DNA of 64,000 bases, from contig SXID01000063.1 in NCBI GenBank assembly GCA_005772955.1, positions 1 through 64,000 on the forward strand, given 5' to 3'. Below, piece by piece: positions 41,752 to 50,004 of this stretch (position 1 is its first letter; each line of letters starts with the position of its first letter). The notes below the pieces were generated by a model, which searched no databases, had not been told where the DNA came from, and saw only the letters and a program-made list of their open reading frames with translations. The position numbers and the translations under genes are program-made. The DNA is from Planctomycetia bacterium (GTDB lineage: Bacteria > Planctomycetota > Planctomycetia > Gemmatales > Gemmataceae).

Positions 41752-43525
41752 ACTTCGGGGGTTGCAAGTCCGCAAACGCCTTGCGGAATGGGGCGCCCTG
41801 GAACGAGTTGAAGATTTCCATGCGGGCCTTGAGGCGGTTGTCCACCGACTCGACGGTCGGTCCGGGGATGCCGCCGGTGACGCCTTGCTCGTAGTAGAAA
41901 GCCGCGTTCGGCCGGAGCCGGGTGACGATGGTCCCGTCGAGCGACTTGCGCATGTCGGTCAGTGCCTTCGGCTCCACCTTCTTGTCGGTCTGATCCTTCG
42001 GTTGCAACTCGATGTAGAGGGTCTCGACGGCCCAAGTATAGAGTTGCGCGACCTCGGGGTCTCCCACCGGCTTCTTCTCGTCGCTCGCGGCGGCCTTGAC
42101 CATCTCCAATAGTCGCTTGGTTTCCTCAGGCGTGTAGCGGACGCCTGCGAGTTTCTTGCGTGTGTCCTCGCTCCACTTGGCGAGTTTCGCGGTCGCGGTC
42201 TTCACCTTGTCGGCGTCGCCGTAGGTCTTGGTAGTGAAGGCGTCGGCCAGCTCCAGTTCGGCTGCGTCGAGTTCGCCCACCGTGGCCTTGAGGTCGGCGC
42301 CCTTCATCTCACCGGCGTGATCGAGCACGAGCCGGGCCAGCGCGAACGCGGCCGGGCGGTACAGCGGGCGCCCGGGGCGCCCCACGTACCCGCGATCCTG
42401 ACGCTCGCTGGGGTACTTCAGGTTGTGGTGGCACGAGTAGCAGTCAAACGAAGCGAAGTCGAGGCCGTCGTTCTTCTTCTTCGCGTCGTCCGCGAGTTGT
42501 GCCCCGAGGTTCGCCGTCTCTACGAGGGTGGCGAGCGCGGATTCGGCGAACCGACGCGCGACGAACGATTCACCCTTCCGGAAGTGGTAGAGGCCGTACG
42601 CCTTGTCCGTTTTGTTCTTCTCGTCTTTGTCGGCGAGGTTGGTGATGTACGGCATCTCGTGCGCAAAACCCCAGTGCCGCGGCTGCTCGCGTGTATAGGC
42701 GAGCAGGTCGAGCGGCGGCAGCGGCGGGTGCCCAGCCGCATACCAGTCGTGGGTGACAAACCGGCCCTCGTCCTTGTTTCCGATGTGGCACGACGCGCAC
42801 GTGTGGGTCGCGGTCGCCGGGTCGCGGAGGTTGGTCATCCCCCACTCGCTTTTCAGAGTGGTTGGGAAACTTCGCCAATCGACCACCTTCACCGCGTCCG
42901 GGCCGACGTCCTTATCCTTGTCTTCGACGTCCCGACTGCGCCGGTGCGTTTGCTCGTACAGCGTGCCGTGCCCGTGGCACATTTCGCACCCGACGCCCTC
43001 GGTAATCGAAAACGACGTCGCCTTCCACTCGGTGTGCGGAACCCGTTCCAGCGGCACCTTTGTGGTCGCGTGACATGCCAAGCAATTGACATCGGTGGCG
43101 ACCGTGTAGTTCTCGCCCTTGTACTTCCGCAGTTTGTCCTCCATCCGCTGCGCGGTCGGGTTCGGTTTGTCTTTCTTGTTCTTCACCGTGCGGTCGGTGA
43201 GCAGACTGCGGTACGCGGTCGAGTGCAGGTCGTGGGTACTCCAAATGATGTTCTCCGACAGCCGGATGAACTCGTACCCGAGCGTCTCCTTATAGAGGTC
43301 TTTCTGCTTCGGATCAATTTCGGAGTGGCAGTTCTTGCACTCAGACGCGCCGAGCAAGGCCTGCGTCTTCTTCAAGGCGGGGTCCGGGCGGGGGTAGTCG
43401 TCCTTCTTGTCGTCCTTCTGAGCGGCGTCAACCCGCGGCGGCGTGGAGGCGACCACCAACCCCAGCACGAGTCCTCCGAACGCCACTGCCAGCACGCATG
43501 CCCGCCCCGCGTATCCCATCGTCAT
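41750..43525 (-). CDS. Secreted pentaheme c-type cytochrome, paralog 1
   Basis: 591 residues from ATG 43525; a GTG three bases earlier is possible, but ATG has GGAGG at 7 bases and sits in a TGATG stop-start overlap with the upstream paralog, implying translational coupling. Signal peptide VLAVAFGGLVLGLVVAS. Five heme motifs: CKNCH (63), CLACH (148), CEMCH (180), CASCH (243), CYSCH (362). After the fourth comes the AAGHPPLPPL motif shared with the two neighbours. The spacing resembles cytochrome c554-type domains. The C-terminal 220 residues lack heme motifs and are mostly helical. Presumed periplasmic electron carrier; partner inferred to be the neighbouring decaheme and membrane proteins. 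Confidence 0.88.
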   Translation of the reverse strand: MTMGYAGRACVLAVAFGGLVLGLVVASTPPRVDAAQKDDKKDDYPRPDPALKKTQALLGASECKNCHSEIDPKQKDLYKETLGYEFIRLSENIIWSTHDLHSTAYRSLLTDRTVKNKKDKPNPTAQRMEDKLRKYKGENYTVATDVNCLACHATTKVPLERVPHTEWKATSFSITEGVGCEMCHGHGTLYEQTHRRSRDVEDKDKDVGPDAVKVVDWRSFPTTLKSEWGMTNLRDPATATHTCASCHIGNKDEGRFVTHDWYAAGHPPLPPLDLLAYTREQPRHWGFAHEMPYITNLADKDEKNKTDKAYGLYHFRKGESFVARRFAESALATLVETANLGAQLADDAKKKNDGLDFASFDCYSCHHNLKYPSERQDRGYVGRPGRPLYRPAAFALARLVLDHAGEMKGADLKATVGELDAAELELADAFTTKTYGDADKVKTATAKLAKWSEDTRKKLAGVRYTPEETKRLLEMVKAAASDEKKPVGDPEVAQLYTWAVETLYIELQPKDQTDKKVEPKALTDMRKSLDGTIVTRLRPNAAFYYEQGVTGGIPGPTVESVDNRLKARMEIFNSFQGAPFRKAFADLQPPK

Positions 43526-45036
43526 CACTTCCCCTCCGGTAAGCCCGTCCTGGTGCGCAGGAACTCGAAGTTATCGCGAATCAGGTTCAGTTTCTTCTGG
43601 TCGAGGTCGGCCGGGCTGTTGAACACGCCGGCTTTCACGGGCGGGAACCGGAGGCTGTCGCGCACGCGCAGTAGCGGTTCGCTCCAGGTTTTCGCCGCGT
43701 TCGCGCCGCCGTCCGCGTGGTACATCGCCGCGGCGCCGAGGTAGTTCGCGGCCAGCGCATCCCAGTCGTGGTCAGCGAGCTTCTTCCCGTCCTTCGACAG
43801 CGCGTTCGTCGCGAGCCGGTTCGCGATCACTCGCGGCGCGTCGGGACTGACACTACTCGCCCCGCGATCCTCGGCAGCTTGCAGTTCCGCGAGCCACCGG
43901 TCGAGTTCGGCCATGGCGTTCTTCGCCTGTTTCGCGACAGTCGCCGGCGCTGGCGACCGCTTCGACTCCATCAAGGTGCGGAGCTTCTCGACCTCCAGTA
44001 ATTTTGGAGAGCTTAAACCGGGGAACGCGAGACCGCAAGACCTCGCCGCAATATCTACGGCAGTGTTCGACCACACCTCCCAGCCCGGCATCCCGGCGGG
44101 GCGTTTGGTTTCGCACGCGGAGCCACGAATCGCTGGGTCGCCGATCTTCTGGTGACAGGCGTAGCAACTGAAACCACTGAACTCCGGCCACGGGGTATCC
44201 TTGTCATTCTTCTCGGCCCGCGTCGCACGCGCGTGCAACAAGTTGGCCGCGGCGCGTAGCGTGACCGCTTGACCGATGACCCAGAGACGCACTTCAAAAC
44301 TGCGTGCGTCGCCCTTTTCGGTCCAGTGCTTGCGATAGTCCGGTTGGAAGTGGAACCGGGCCGATTCAAAGGCAAGCCGCGGGTGCCCGGCCGCGATAAA
44401 GTCGTGGTTCATGTCGCGCTCGCCGTCCCCGACGTGGCAGGTCGCGCAGTTCAGCGTGCGCGCGACGAGGTTCTTCGTCGGCACGAACCCGAACTCGGTC
44501 CATTTCGATTGGTTGCTGCGGGTTTGCCACGACGGGAGTGTGTGTTCCGCGATCCACTTGTCCGCGGGTCCGTGACACCCGCCGCAGCCGACGCCTTCGG
44601 ACAGGATTTGGTCGCGCGTCTCAGGTTCCTTCGCGCTATCGACCGCGTGACAGGCGAGACATCGCGCGTCCTTGTGCGGTTCTTTAATGCCGAGCGCCTT
44701 GCCCATCTGCACGGAGACGGGGTTGAAGAGGACGCTGTACGCCTTCGCGTGCGGGTCGCTTGTCTCCGCGGGAACGGCTTCTCGCGCCCATGTGGAATGT
44801 TCGCTTCCGACTTTACCAACCGCGCCAGCCCCGTGGCACGCGGAGGCGGAACACGACGTACTCGCGCGGTGTGCGAACGGAGCCTTGCCGACGCCGTAGG
44901 GCGTGTCGGGAACCGCGGCCGGTGCCGCAGCGAGGTCGGGCGATGAAGCCGGGGGTTGGTGGGACCGCGCCGTGTTGAGTACGCCGACGACAACACCAGC
45001 GGCAAGGGCCACCGCGATCAAAGGAACGGCGCGCAC
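43525..45036 (-). CDS. Secreted pentaheme c-type cytochrome, paralog 2
   Basis: 503 residues from GTG 45036 (no ATG in frame nearby). Signal or anchor helix PLIAVALAAGVVVGVL. Motifs: an unusual Cx4CH at CSASACH (62-68), then CLACH (126), CGGCH (151), CATCH (197) and CYACH (291). The MNHDFIAAGHPRLAF stretch follows the fourth. The layout matches paralog 3 almost motif for motif. Cx4CH heme sites are known in some multiheme cytochromes, so five hemes are plausible. Its stop overlaps the start of paralog 1, and it begins 51 bases after the end of paralog 3, so the three form one transcript. Confidence 0.88.
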   Translation of the reverse strand: MRAVPLIAVALAAGVVVGVLNTARSHQPPASSPDLAAAPAAVPDTPYGVGKAPFAHRASTSCSASACHGAGAVGKVGSEHSTWAREAVPAETSDPHAKAYSVLFNPVSVQMGKALGIKEPHKDARCLACHAVDSAKEPETRDQILSEGVGCGGCHGPADKWIAEHTLPSWQTRSNQSKWTEFGFVPTKNLVARTLNCATCHVGDGERDMNHDFIAAGHPRLAFESARFHFQPDYRKHWTEKGDARSFEVRLWVIGQAVTLRAAANLLHARATRAEKNDKDTPWPEFSGFSCYACHQKIGDPAIRGSACETKRPAGMPGWEVWSNTAVDIAARSCGLAFPGLSSPKLLEVEKLRTLMESKRSPAPATVAKQAKNAMAELDRWLAELQAAEDRGASSVSPDAPRVIANRLATNALSKDGKKLADHDWDALAANYLGAAAMYHADGGANAAKTWSEPLLRVRDSLRFPPVKAGVFNSPADLDQKKLNLIRDNFEFLRTRTGLPEGK

Positions 45037-45087
45037 GATAAACTCGCGGTTCGTGTCCGTCGCATCCGTGCGGGGAAATCCGTTTTG

Positions 45088-46587
45088 CTATCGAGGGCGA
45101 AGCAGGAGCGCGTCCAGCGCCCCCATCAGGTTCTTCCACTTCTTCTCAGTGCTCGACCACTTATCGTTTGGGTCCAGCGAGCGGAACGCGGCCACACCGT
45201 CGCGGTACTTCTTCACCGTGTCCGCATCCGGCTTGCCGCGAGCGTATTCCAGCGCCGCGAGGCCAAAGAACAACTGCGACGCGCTATCCAGCTCCGGCAC
45301 GCGAGGCGCTCCCTTCGGGAAGTGCGCCCGCGATGTGTTCTCGACCTCCGCGTCGGACTGCGCCACGAGTTCGCGGCGCAGTTTGGCCAACTCCGCCACG
45401 GTCGTGTTGGCCTTCGCACCGGCGTCCTTCGCCTTTGCGGGTCGCGGTGTCTCCATCGCGAGAACCATACCCGCCAGGGGCGACTTATCGCGCTTCGGCG
45501 TTTCGATCCCCGGAGCGAAGGTCATGGGCCAGATCGTTTGCCACGGTGGGGAGCCGAGTGGCCGACCGGCGAGGTACTTCTCGCTCCTGCGCCAGTCAGC
45601 CCCGACCCCGTCTGGGTCGCCTTCGGGCAGGCGCAGGTTGTGGTGGCACGACGCACAGTTGAACTCGGCGAACTCCGGCCACGGCGTTCGCGGATCGTTC
45701 TCCGACCGCTTCGCGCGGTCTTCGAGCAGTTTGCACGCGGCCTCCGCGTGAGCCACTCGCCCGATGTACCATACCTTCGCTTCGTTCCGCGTAACCCCCT
45801 TGTCGGTGGTTCGCGATCGATCTTTCTCTTGCCAGTGCTGCGGGAGCCGGCGCTGGTACTCCGCGAAGTCGAACGCGAGCCGCGGGTGCCCAGCGGCGAT
45901 CATGTCGTGGTTCATGTCGCGAACCGGCATCCCGTGTTCGGCCGGCGCACCGACGTGGCACCCGGCACACGCGAGCGCCCGTTCCCCGATGTCGTACAGA
46001 GGCCTCATGCCGGTCTTCTCGTACACCTCTTTCCGGTCCCCTTTCCAGGCGGTGTGCGGTTGAATCCACGCACCGGCGTTCCCGTGACATGCCTCGCAAC
46101 TGACACCCTGTTCACGAAGGACGCGGGCGTTCGCGTTGGGGATCAACGCCGGGTGCGCGAGTGCCGGGTTGGTATGGCACGCGAGACAGCGGGCGTCGTC
46201 CGTGGCCTTCGTCCCCGGCGAGTACTTCGCCATGATCTCCGTGGCCTTCACCTTCGACTCGCGCCGCGGGTTGTCGGTGAGCAGGCTGTACGCGGCGGTG
46301 TGCGGGTCGGCTGCGGCCCAGCAACTTCCTGACGACTGCCAGCAGTCGTCTCCACGTTCGCCGTTGAGCACCTTCTCGGCGGGCGCACCGTGGCACGAGG
46401 CAGCGAGGCACCCCGACATTCCGACCGGCTGACGTTTGGCAACGGTGGCCTCGTCCTCCTTGCGCGGTTGGTGGGCGGGAACATCCACGACGACAGGCCG
46501 TTCAAACTGGCTCGCGGCCAACGCGACCGCCAGACCGAGGATCACGCCGGCCAGTGCGAGAAGAACTGTACGCGCGCTGAGGTTCAT
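45088..46587 (-). CDS. Secreted pentaheme c-type cytochrome, paralog 3 (first in the operon)
   Basis: 499 residues, ATG start. N-terminal helix VLLALAGVILGLAVALAA is a signal or anchor. Motifs: Cx4CH at CLAASCH (60-66), CLACH (134), CEACH (164), CAGCH (207), CASCH (311, followed by another His). The MNHDMIAAGHPRLAFDF stretch follows the fourth. Two more cysteines (82, 89) near the first motif could form a disulfide. It is the promoter-proximal gene of the three paralogs. The divergent plus-strand electron-transfer genes start about 690 bases away across a decayed zone. Confidence 0.88.
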   Translation of the reverse strand: MNLSARTVLLALAGVILGLAVALAASQFERPVVVDVPAHQPRKEDEATVAKRQPVGMSGCLAASCHGAPAEKVLNGERGDDCWQSSGSCWAAADPHTAAYSLLTDNPRRESKVKATEIMAKYSPGTKATDDARCLACHTNPALAHPALIPNANARVLREQGVSCEACHGNAGAWIQPHTAWKGDRKEVYEKTGMRPLYDIGERALACAGCHVGAPAEHGMPVRDMNHDMIAAGHPRLAFDFAEYQRRLPQHWQEKDRSRTTDKGVTRNEAKVWYIGRVAHAEAACKLLEDRAKRSENDPRTPWPEFAEFNCASCHHNLRLPEGDPDGVGADWRRSEKYLAGRPLGSPPWQTIWPMTFAPGIETPKRDKSPLAGMVLAMETPRPAKAKDAGAKANTTVAELAKLRRELVAQSDAEVENTSRAHFPKGAPRVPELDSASQLFFGLAALEYARGKPDADTVKKYRDGVAAFRSLDPNDKWSSTEKKWKNLMGALDALLLRPR

Positions 46588-46692
46588 GGTCAGTTGGGAA
46601 TATTGGTTGGTGGTCGGGAAACCGCAAAGCCAGACCGCGCCGGTGGGCGTTTCACCATGTTCGTTGTTTTCCTCTCGGACGGCAAGCGCCGT

Positions 46693-47068
46693 TCAAGAGG
46701 AATGGGCCGCACAGAGTCGCGCTCCTGGCACGACCATGTGCGGAGGAGGCGGGACCGCCGCGTAGAGTTCCGCCAGGAGCAGTGCGACCTCCAGAAACTC
46801 GTTCCCGTCCCGCCCAGCATAGACGAACGGGTTCTTCTCGTTGGGCTTCGCGGTCTCCAACAACGCCTCAACCTTCAGCGCGGCCTCCGGCAGGTCGAAC
46901 CTGCCAGCCCACGCGCCCCTGTCGCCCGTCTTTCGACGCACCGCACCGCTCGGTCATCTCGTAAACGAACGTCCGGTGGACTCCGCGTTCGTCGGCCCCG
47001 GCCGCGAGTTGCGCGGGCGCGAGTTCTTCGCTCTTCGGACCATTTATCGCCGCGACGGCAGGGCGCAC
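46693..47068 (-). pseudogene. Frameshifted gene remnant
   Basis: Two minus-strand frames join into a more protein-like whole: the upstream frame reads VHRTFVYEMTERCGASKDGR (from about 47068), and the downstream frame (46693 to about 46940) reads AGRFDLPEAALKVEALLETA and NPFVYAGRDGNEFLEVALLL. The switch would be near 46925, in a GGGCGACAGGGGCGCG run. I infer one decayed gene. Family not recognised; no start or ribosome site is convincing. Confidence 0.4.
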
Positions 47069-47082
47069 GGAAGGGAGCCACG

Positions 47083-47172
47083 GTGCCGGAAGGCGGTGTC
47101 GCCAACCTCGCGAAGACGCTGCCGGGGTGCCAGATCGTGTGGGACGGCGGCACGATCAAGCCGAAGAAGTGA
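47083..47172 (+). pseudogene. 3' fragment of a leucine-rich-repeat-type protein gene
   Basis: The last 29 codons before TGA 47170-47172 read EGGVANLAKTLPGCQIVWDG followed by GTIKPKK. This closely resembles the C-terminal ends of planctomycete repeat proteins (leucine-rich or similar), which finish with a LxxALPxCxIxWDGG-type tail. Nothing upstream in the frame belongs to such a protein, so it is a truncated end left by deletion or rearrangement. Family assignment is from memory of the tail pattern. Confidence 0.45.
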
Positions 47173-47276
47173 CGACCAATCGGGTTCCTGATGTGGGGCG
47201 TTGACTGCCTCGTGTCAGTGCGTTACCATCTCGTCTTTAGACACACCCCCGTCCTGATGGACAACCGGAGTTGCGA

Positions 47277-48158
47277 GTGCTTCTCGGAAAGACGAAAACG
47301 GTTCAGTGGCGAATCACCATCATTGTGTTCGCCACGGTCGGCATCACCCTCGCTGGGGCGGTTGGCGCCCGGCTTGGCGCTCTGGTCGGGCTGTGGAACT
47401 GGCCGCCGGAACCGAGCAGCGGGTTCGGCGTACTGTGCGGCGTGGTCGGCGGGGCCATCGTGTTCTTCGAGATGGCCATCATCCTCCGCAAGCGGTGGCG
47501 CAGGTGGCGACTGGGCCGCACCCGCACCTGGATGCGGCTCCACATCTGGATCGGCCTGGTGTGCATGCCCGTCATCCTCGTTCACGCAGGCTTCGGGTTT
47601 GGTGGCCCGCTCGCCACCGTCACCCTGATCCTGTTCCTGCTCGTCATGTTCAGCGGCGTGTGGGGGCTGATCATGCAGCAGTGGATCCCGCAGAAAATCC
47701 TCTCGGAAATCCCCGGCGAGACGATCGCTTCCCAGATTGACCGGCTCGGCGAGTACCACGCGGACGAAGCCAGGCGGGTCATCATCGCGCTGACCACCGT
47801 GCCGCCGGAGGCTGAAGCCGCCGCGCCCGTCATCAGCGGCCCGCTCGCGAAGGAATTGGAAACGTTCCGCGACGACGTACTCCTGCCGTACCTCCAGGAA
47901 GGTCGGCACTCACGATCCCCGCTCACAGCCCCTGCGGAAGCCGAACGCCATTTCGCCCGGCTCCGCGAGGCTGTTCCGCTCGAGGCACGTGACGACCTCG
48001 ACCGGCTTCAGGAGTTGGCCAACCTGCGCCGACGCTGGGATGCCCAGGCCCAACTGTTCTTTTGGCTGCACAACTGGCAACTCGTCCACCTCCCGCTCTC
48101 CGTCGCGATGACCACGCTCATGATTCTCCACGCGGTCCGTGCGATGAAGTACTGGTGA
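47277..48158 (+). CDS. Four-helix membrane protein, probable diheme cytochrome b
   Basis: 293 residues from GTG 47277, selected because CGGAG (47266-47270) lies 6 bases upstream; TTG 47271 is the alternative. Helices: about 12-38 (ITIIVFATVGITLAGAVGA), 50-70 (FGVLCGVVGGAIVFFEMAII), 87-107 (RLHIWIGLVCMPVILVHAGF), 110-135 (ATVTLILFLLVMFSGVWGLI) and a final one near 262-290 (WLHNWQLVHLPLSVAMTTLM). Histidines in the third helix (LHIW, VHAG) and last helix (LHNW, VHLP, LHAV) are spaced like heme b ligands in cytochrome b561/b-type quinone enzymes. A soluble stretch of about 125 residues lies before the last helix. Infer quinone- or heme-mediated electron transfer across the membrane. Leads the plus-strand electron-transfer operon. 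Confidence 0.72.
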   Translation: MLLGKTKTVQWRITIIVFATVGITLAGAVGARLGALVGLWNWPPEPSSGFGVLCGVVGGAIVFFEMAIILRKRWRRWRLGRTRTWMRLHIWIGLVCMPVILVHAGFGFGGPLATVTLILFLLVMFSGVWGLIMQQWIPQKILSEIPGETIASQIDRLGEYHADEARRVIIALTTVPPEAEAAAPVISGPLAKELETFRDDVLLPYLQEGRHSRSPLTAPAEAERHFARLREAVPLEARDDLDRLQELANLRRRWDAQAQLFFWLHNWQLVHLPLSVAMTTLMILHAVRAMKYW

Positions 48159-48219
48159 TTCCGGTTCGTCCCTGTTGAATTTTCTGCTTTGAATGTTGGA
48201 TTTATTGCTTGGGTGCAAC

Positions 48220-49890
48220 ATGCCTCGTTCACCAAGTCGCGACCTGTCAGACCGGTTCATCGGGAAACGCGGGTACTTCCGCTGGCCAGACCCGCTGCGC
48301 CGCGGGAAGATCGCGCTCAGTTGGGTCGCGCTGCTCTCAGCCGCTGCGTGGGGTGTGGTGGACGTGGCCGAGCCAGTGCAGCGGGTCCAGTACTCGCACT
48401 CCCACGGCCGACTCGCCAATGTCCACGCCGCGTTCGACAACAACTGTGAGGCCTGTCACAAGGCGCACGGGCTGGACGAGTTCAACCCGGTGTCCGTTTT
48501 CAACGTCCGCGACCGGTGGCACGACATGACGTGCGAGAAGTGCCACGGCGGCCCGGCCCACCACGCCTCCGCGAACGATGAGGCGCTGAAGTTCCACAAC
48601 CGCTGTTCCAACTGCCACCACGACCACAACGGGCGGCTCGGTTCCCTCGTCCGCCTCGCGGACAAGGATTGCAACCAGTGCCATGAGAACCTGGGCAAGT
48701 ACTTCGTTCCGCCTGACCCCAAGAAGCCGCGACCCGGCGAGTTGTACGAGCCGTACCAGAACAAGATCACCAACTTCGTGAAGGACCACCCGGAGTTCCG
48801 CTCGTTGGGGAAGAAAGACGAGAAGGGCAATTTCGAACCCGTGAACAACCCGCGAACGCTCAAGTTCAGTCACGCGGTCCACATGAGTCCGGGTCAGGCG
48901 TACACGGACGGGGGCGGCGAAGCGATGACCGTCGATAAGCTCCGCAAGTTCGGTGGGGACGCGGCCGTCGCGCGGTACGCCGCGGGCGCCGCGGGCGACG
49001 CGAAGATTCAACTCGCTTGCGCCTCATGCCACGCGCTCGACGCCGGTGCGGGCACCGCGGACTTCGCCAAGATCAAGGACACGCTCGCGAAGGGCGACCC
49101 GACACACGCGTTATTGCCGCCGCGAGCCGAGGGCGCGTACTTCCTCCCGGTCAACTTCGAGGTCCACTGCCGCTCGTGCCACCCGGCTCAGGCGAAGGAG
49201 GGCGTGAGCAAGGTGGGCGACGCGGAGTACCACGTGCCGCCGTTCGACGTGTCTCACCGCAAGCAGCCGGCCGACCTGGTCCCCGAACTCCGGGCAGGCT
49301 ACCTGAGGGGATTGAGCGCTCTCAAACACCCGGCTCTGAAGAGGCCACTGGAGCTGGGGGGCAAACTCGAACTGCAACCGAACGACCTGACGCAGCGGAC
49401 GCTCAGTCAGGAGGTCGATCGCCTCGCTACCGACGCCGAGGCGATCATGTTCAGCGGCGGAATCTGCGCGAAGTGTCACAGTGTCGTGCCGGGCGAAGGC
49501 AAGGCGAAGCCGCGGGTCGCGGTCGTCCCAGACCGGACGGTCTGGTTCAAGCACGCGAAATTCAACCACGCCTCGCACCGTGGCGCGACGTGCGCGACGT
49601 GCCACCCGGGCACCGGGGCCGCGTTCGTCTCTCCGACGGAAGCGGACAAACCGGAACCGGTGCAGATCGTGGGCGTGAAGACTTGCCAGGCGTGCCACTC
49701 GCCGCCGGGCACCGACGTGAACTTCGAGGTTGACGGGAAGAAGATCGTCGGGGGCGGCGCGCGTCACGCTTGCACCGACTGCCACCGCTACCACAACGGC
49801 GACTACTCGCTCCAGGGTCGCGGCGCCGCGGCGCGCGATCCCGGTCGACCGCTCAACCTGATCGAGTGGCTTCAGGGCAACACGAAGTAG
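48220..49890 (+). CDS. Membrane-anchored decaheme c-type cytochrome
   Basis: 556 residues from ATG 48220 (ATG 48193 would add nine). A basic N-terminal tail and one helix (IALSWVALLSAAAWGVVDV, about 31-49) anchor it. Ten CxxCH motifs: 76, 105, 129, 151, 267, 317, 416, 458, 489 and 518. The first four are packed in 80 residues and the last four in 107, so two heme wires are linked by looser middle sequence. Extra histidines (HSH near 60-62, HDH near 134-136) may be axial ligands. It follows the b-type protein by 61 bases and precedes NuoEF. Inferred role: periplasmic electron relay between the membrane protein and the pentaheme cytochromes. Confidence 0.9.
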   Translation: MPRSPSRDLSDRFIGKRGYFRWPDPLRRGKIALSWVALLSAAAWGVVDVAEPVQRVQYSHSHGRLANVHAAFDNNCEACHKAHGLDEFNPVSVFNVRDRWHDMTCEKCHGGPAHHASANDEALKFHNRCSNCHHDHNGRLGSLVRLADKDCNQCHENLGKYFVPPDPKKPRPGELYEPYQNKITNFVKDHPEFRSLGKKDEKGNFEPVNNPRTLKFSHAVHMSPGQAYTDGGGEAMTVDKLRKFGGDAAVARYAAGAAGDAKIQLACASCHALDAGAGTADFAKIKDTLAKGDPTHALLPPRAEGAYFLPVNFEVHCRSCHPAQAKEGVSKVGDAEYHVPPFDVSHRKQPADLVPELRAGYLRGLSALKHPALKRPLELGGKLELQPNDLTQRTLSQEVDRLATDAEAIMFSGGICAKCHSVVPGEGKAKPRVAVVPDRTVWFKHAKFNHASHRGATCATCHPGTGAAFVSPTEADKPEPVQIVGVKTCQACHSPPGTDVNFEVDGKKIVGGGARHACTDCHRYHNGDYSLQGRGAAARDPGRPLNLIEWLQGNTK

Positions 49891-49902
49891 CGACTTGTTC
49901 GA

Positions 49903-49986
49903 GGCGAGCGGGGGGCGTAAGCCCCCTGATGCGACCTCCTCCAACGACGAGCGACAAGAATCAGGGGGCTTATGCCCCCGCTCGCC
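49903..49986. repeat. Inverted repeat made of two 28-bp dispersed units
   Basis: Arms 49903-49930 (GGCGAGCGGGGGGCGTAAGC then CCCCTGAT) and 49960-49986 pair with two differences (one base and one indel). The first arm is identical in reverse to 6404-6431. It separates the decaheme cytochrome and NuoEF genes and ends 18 bases before the NuoEF start. Confidence 0.9.
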
Positions 49987-50004
49987 ACGTACGAAGGTCC
50001 TTCG

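Noticed and set aside
46390-47172. Plus-strand frame (260 codons) ending in the repeat-protein tail
   Set aside because: Only the last 29 codons are protein-like; the rest is antisense of a cytochrome gene and decayed DNA.
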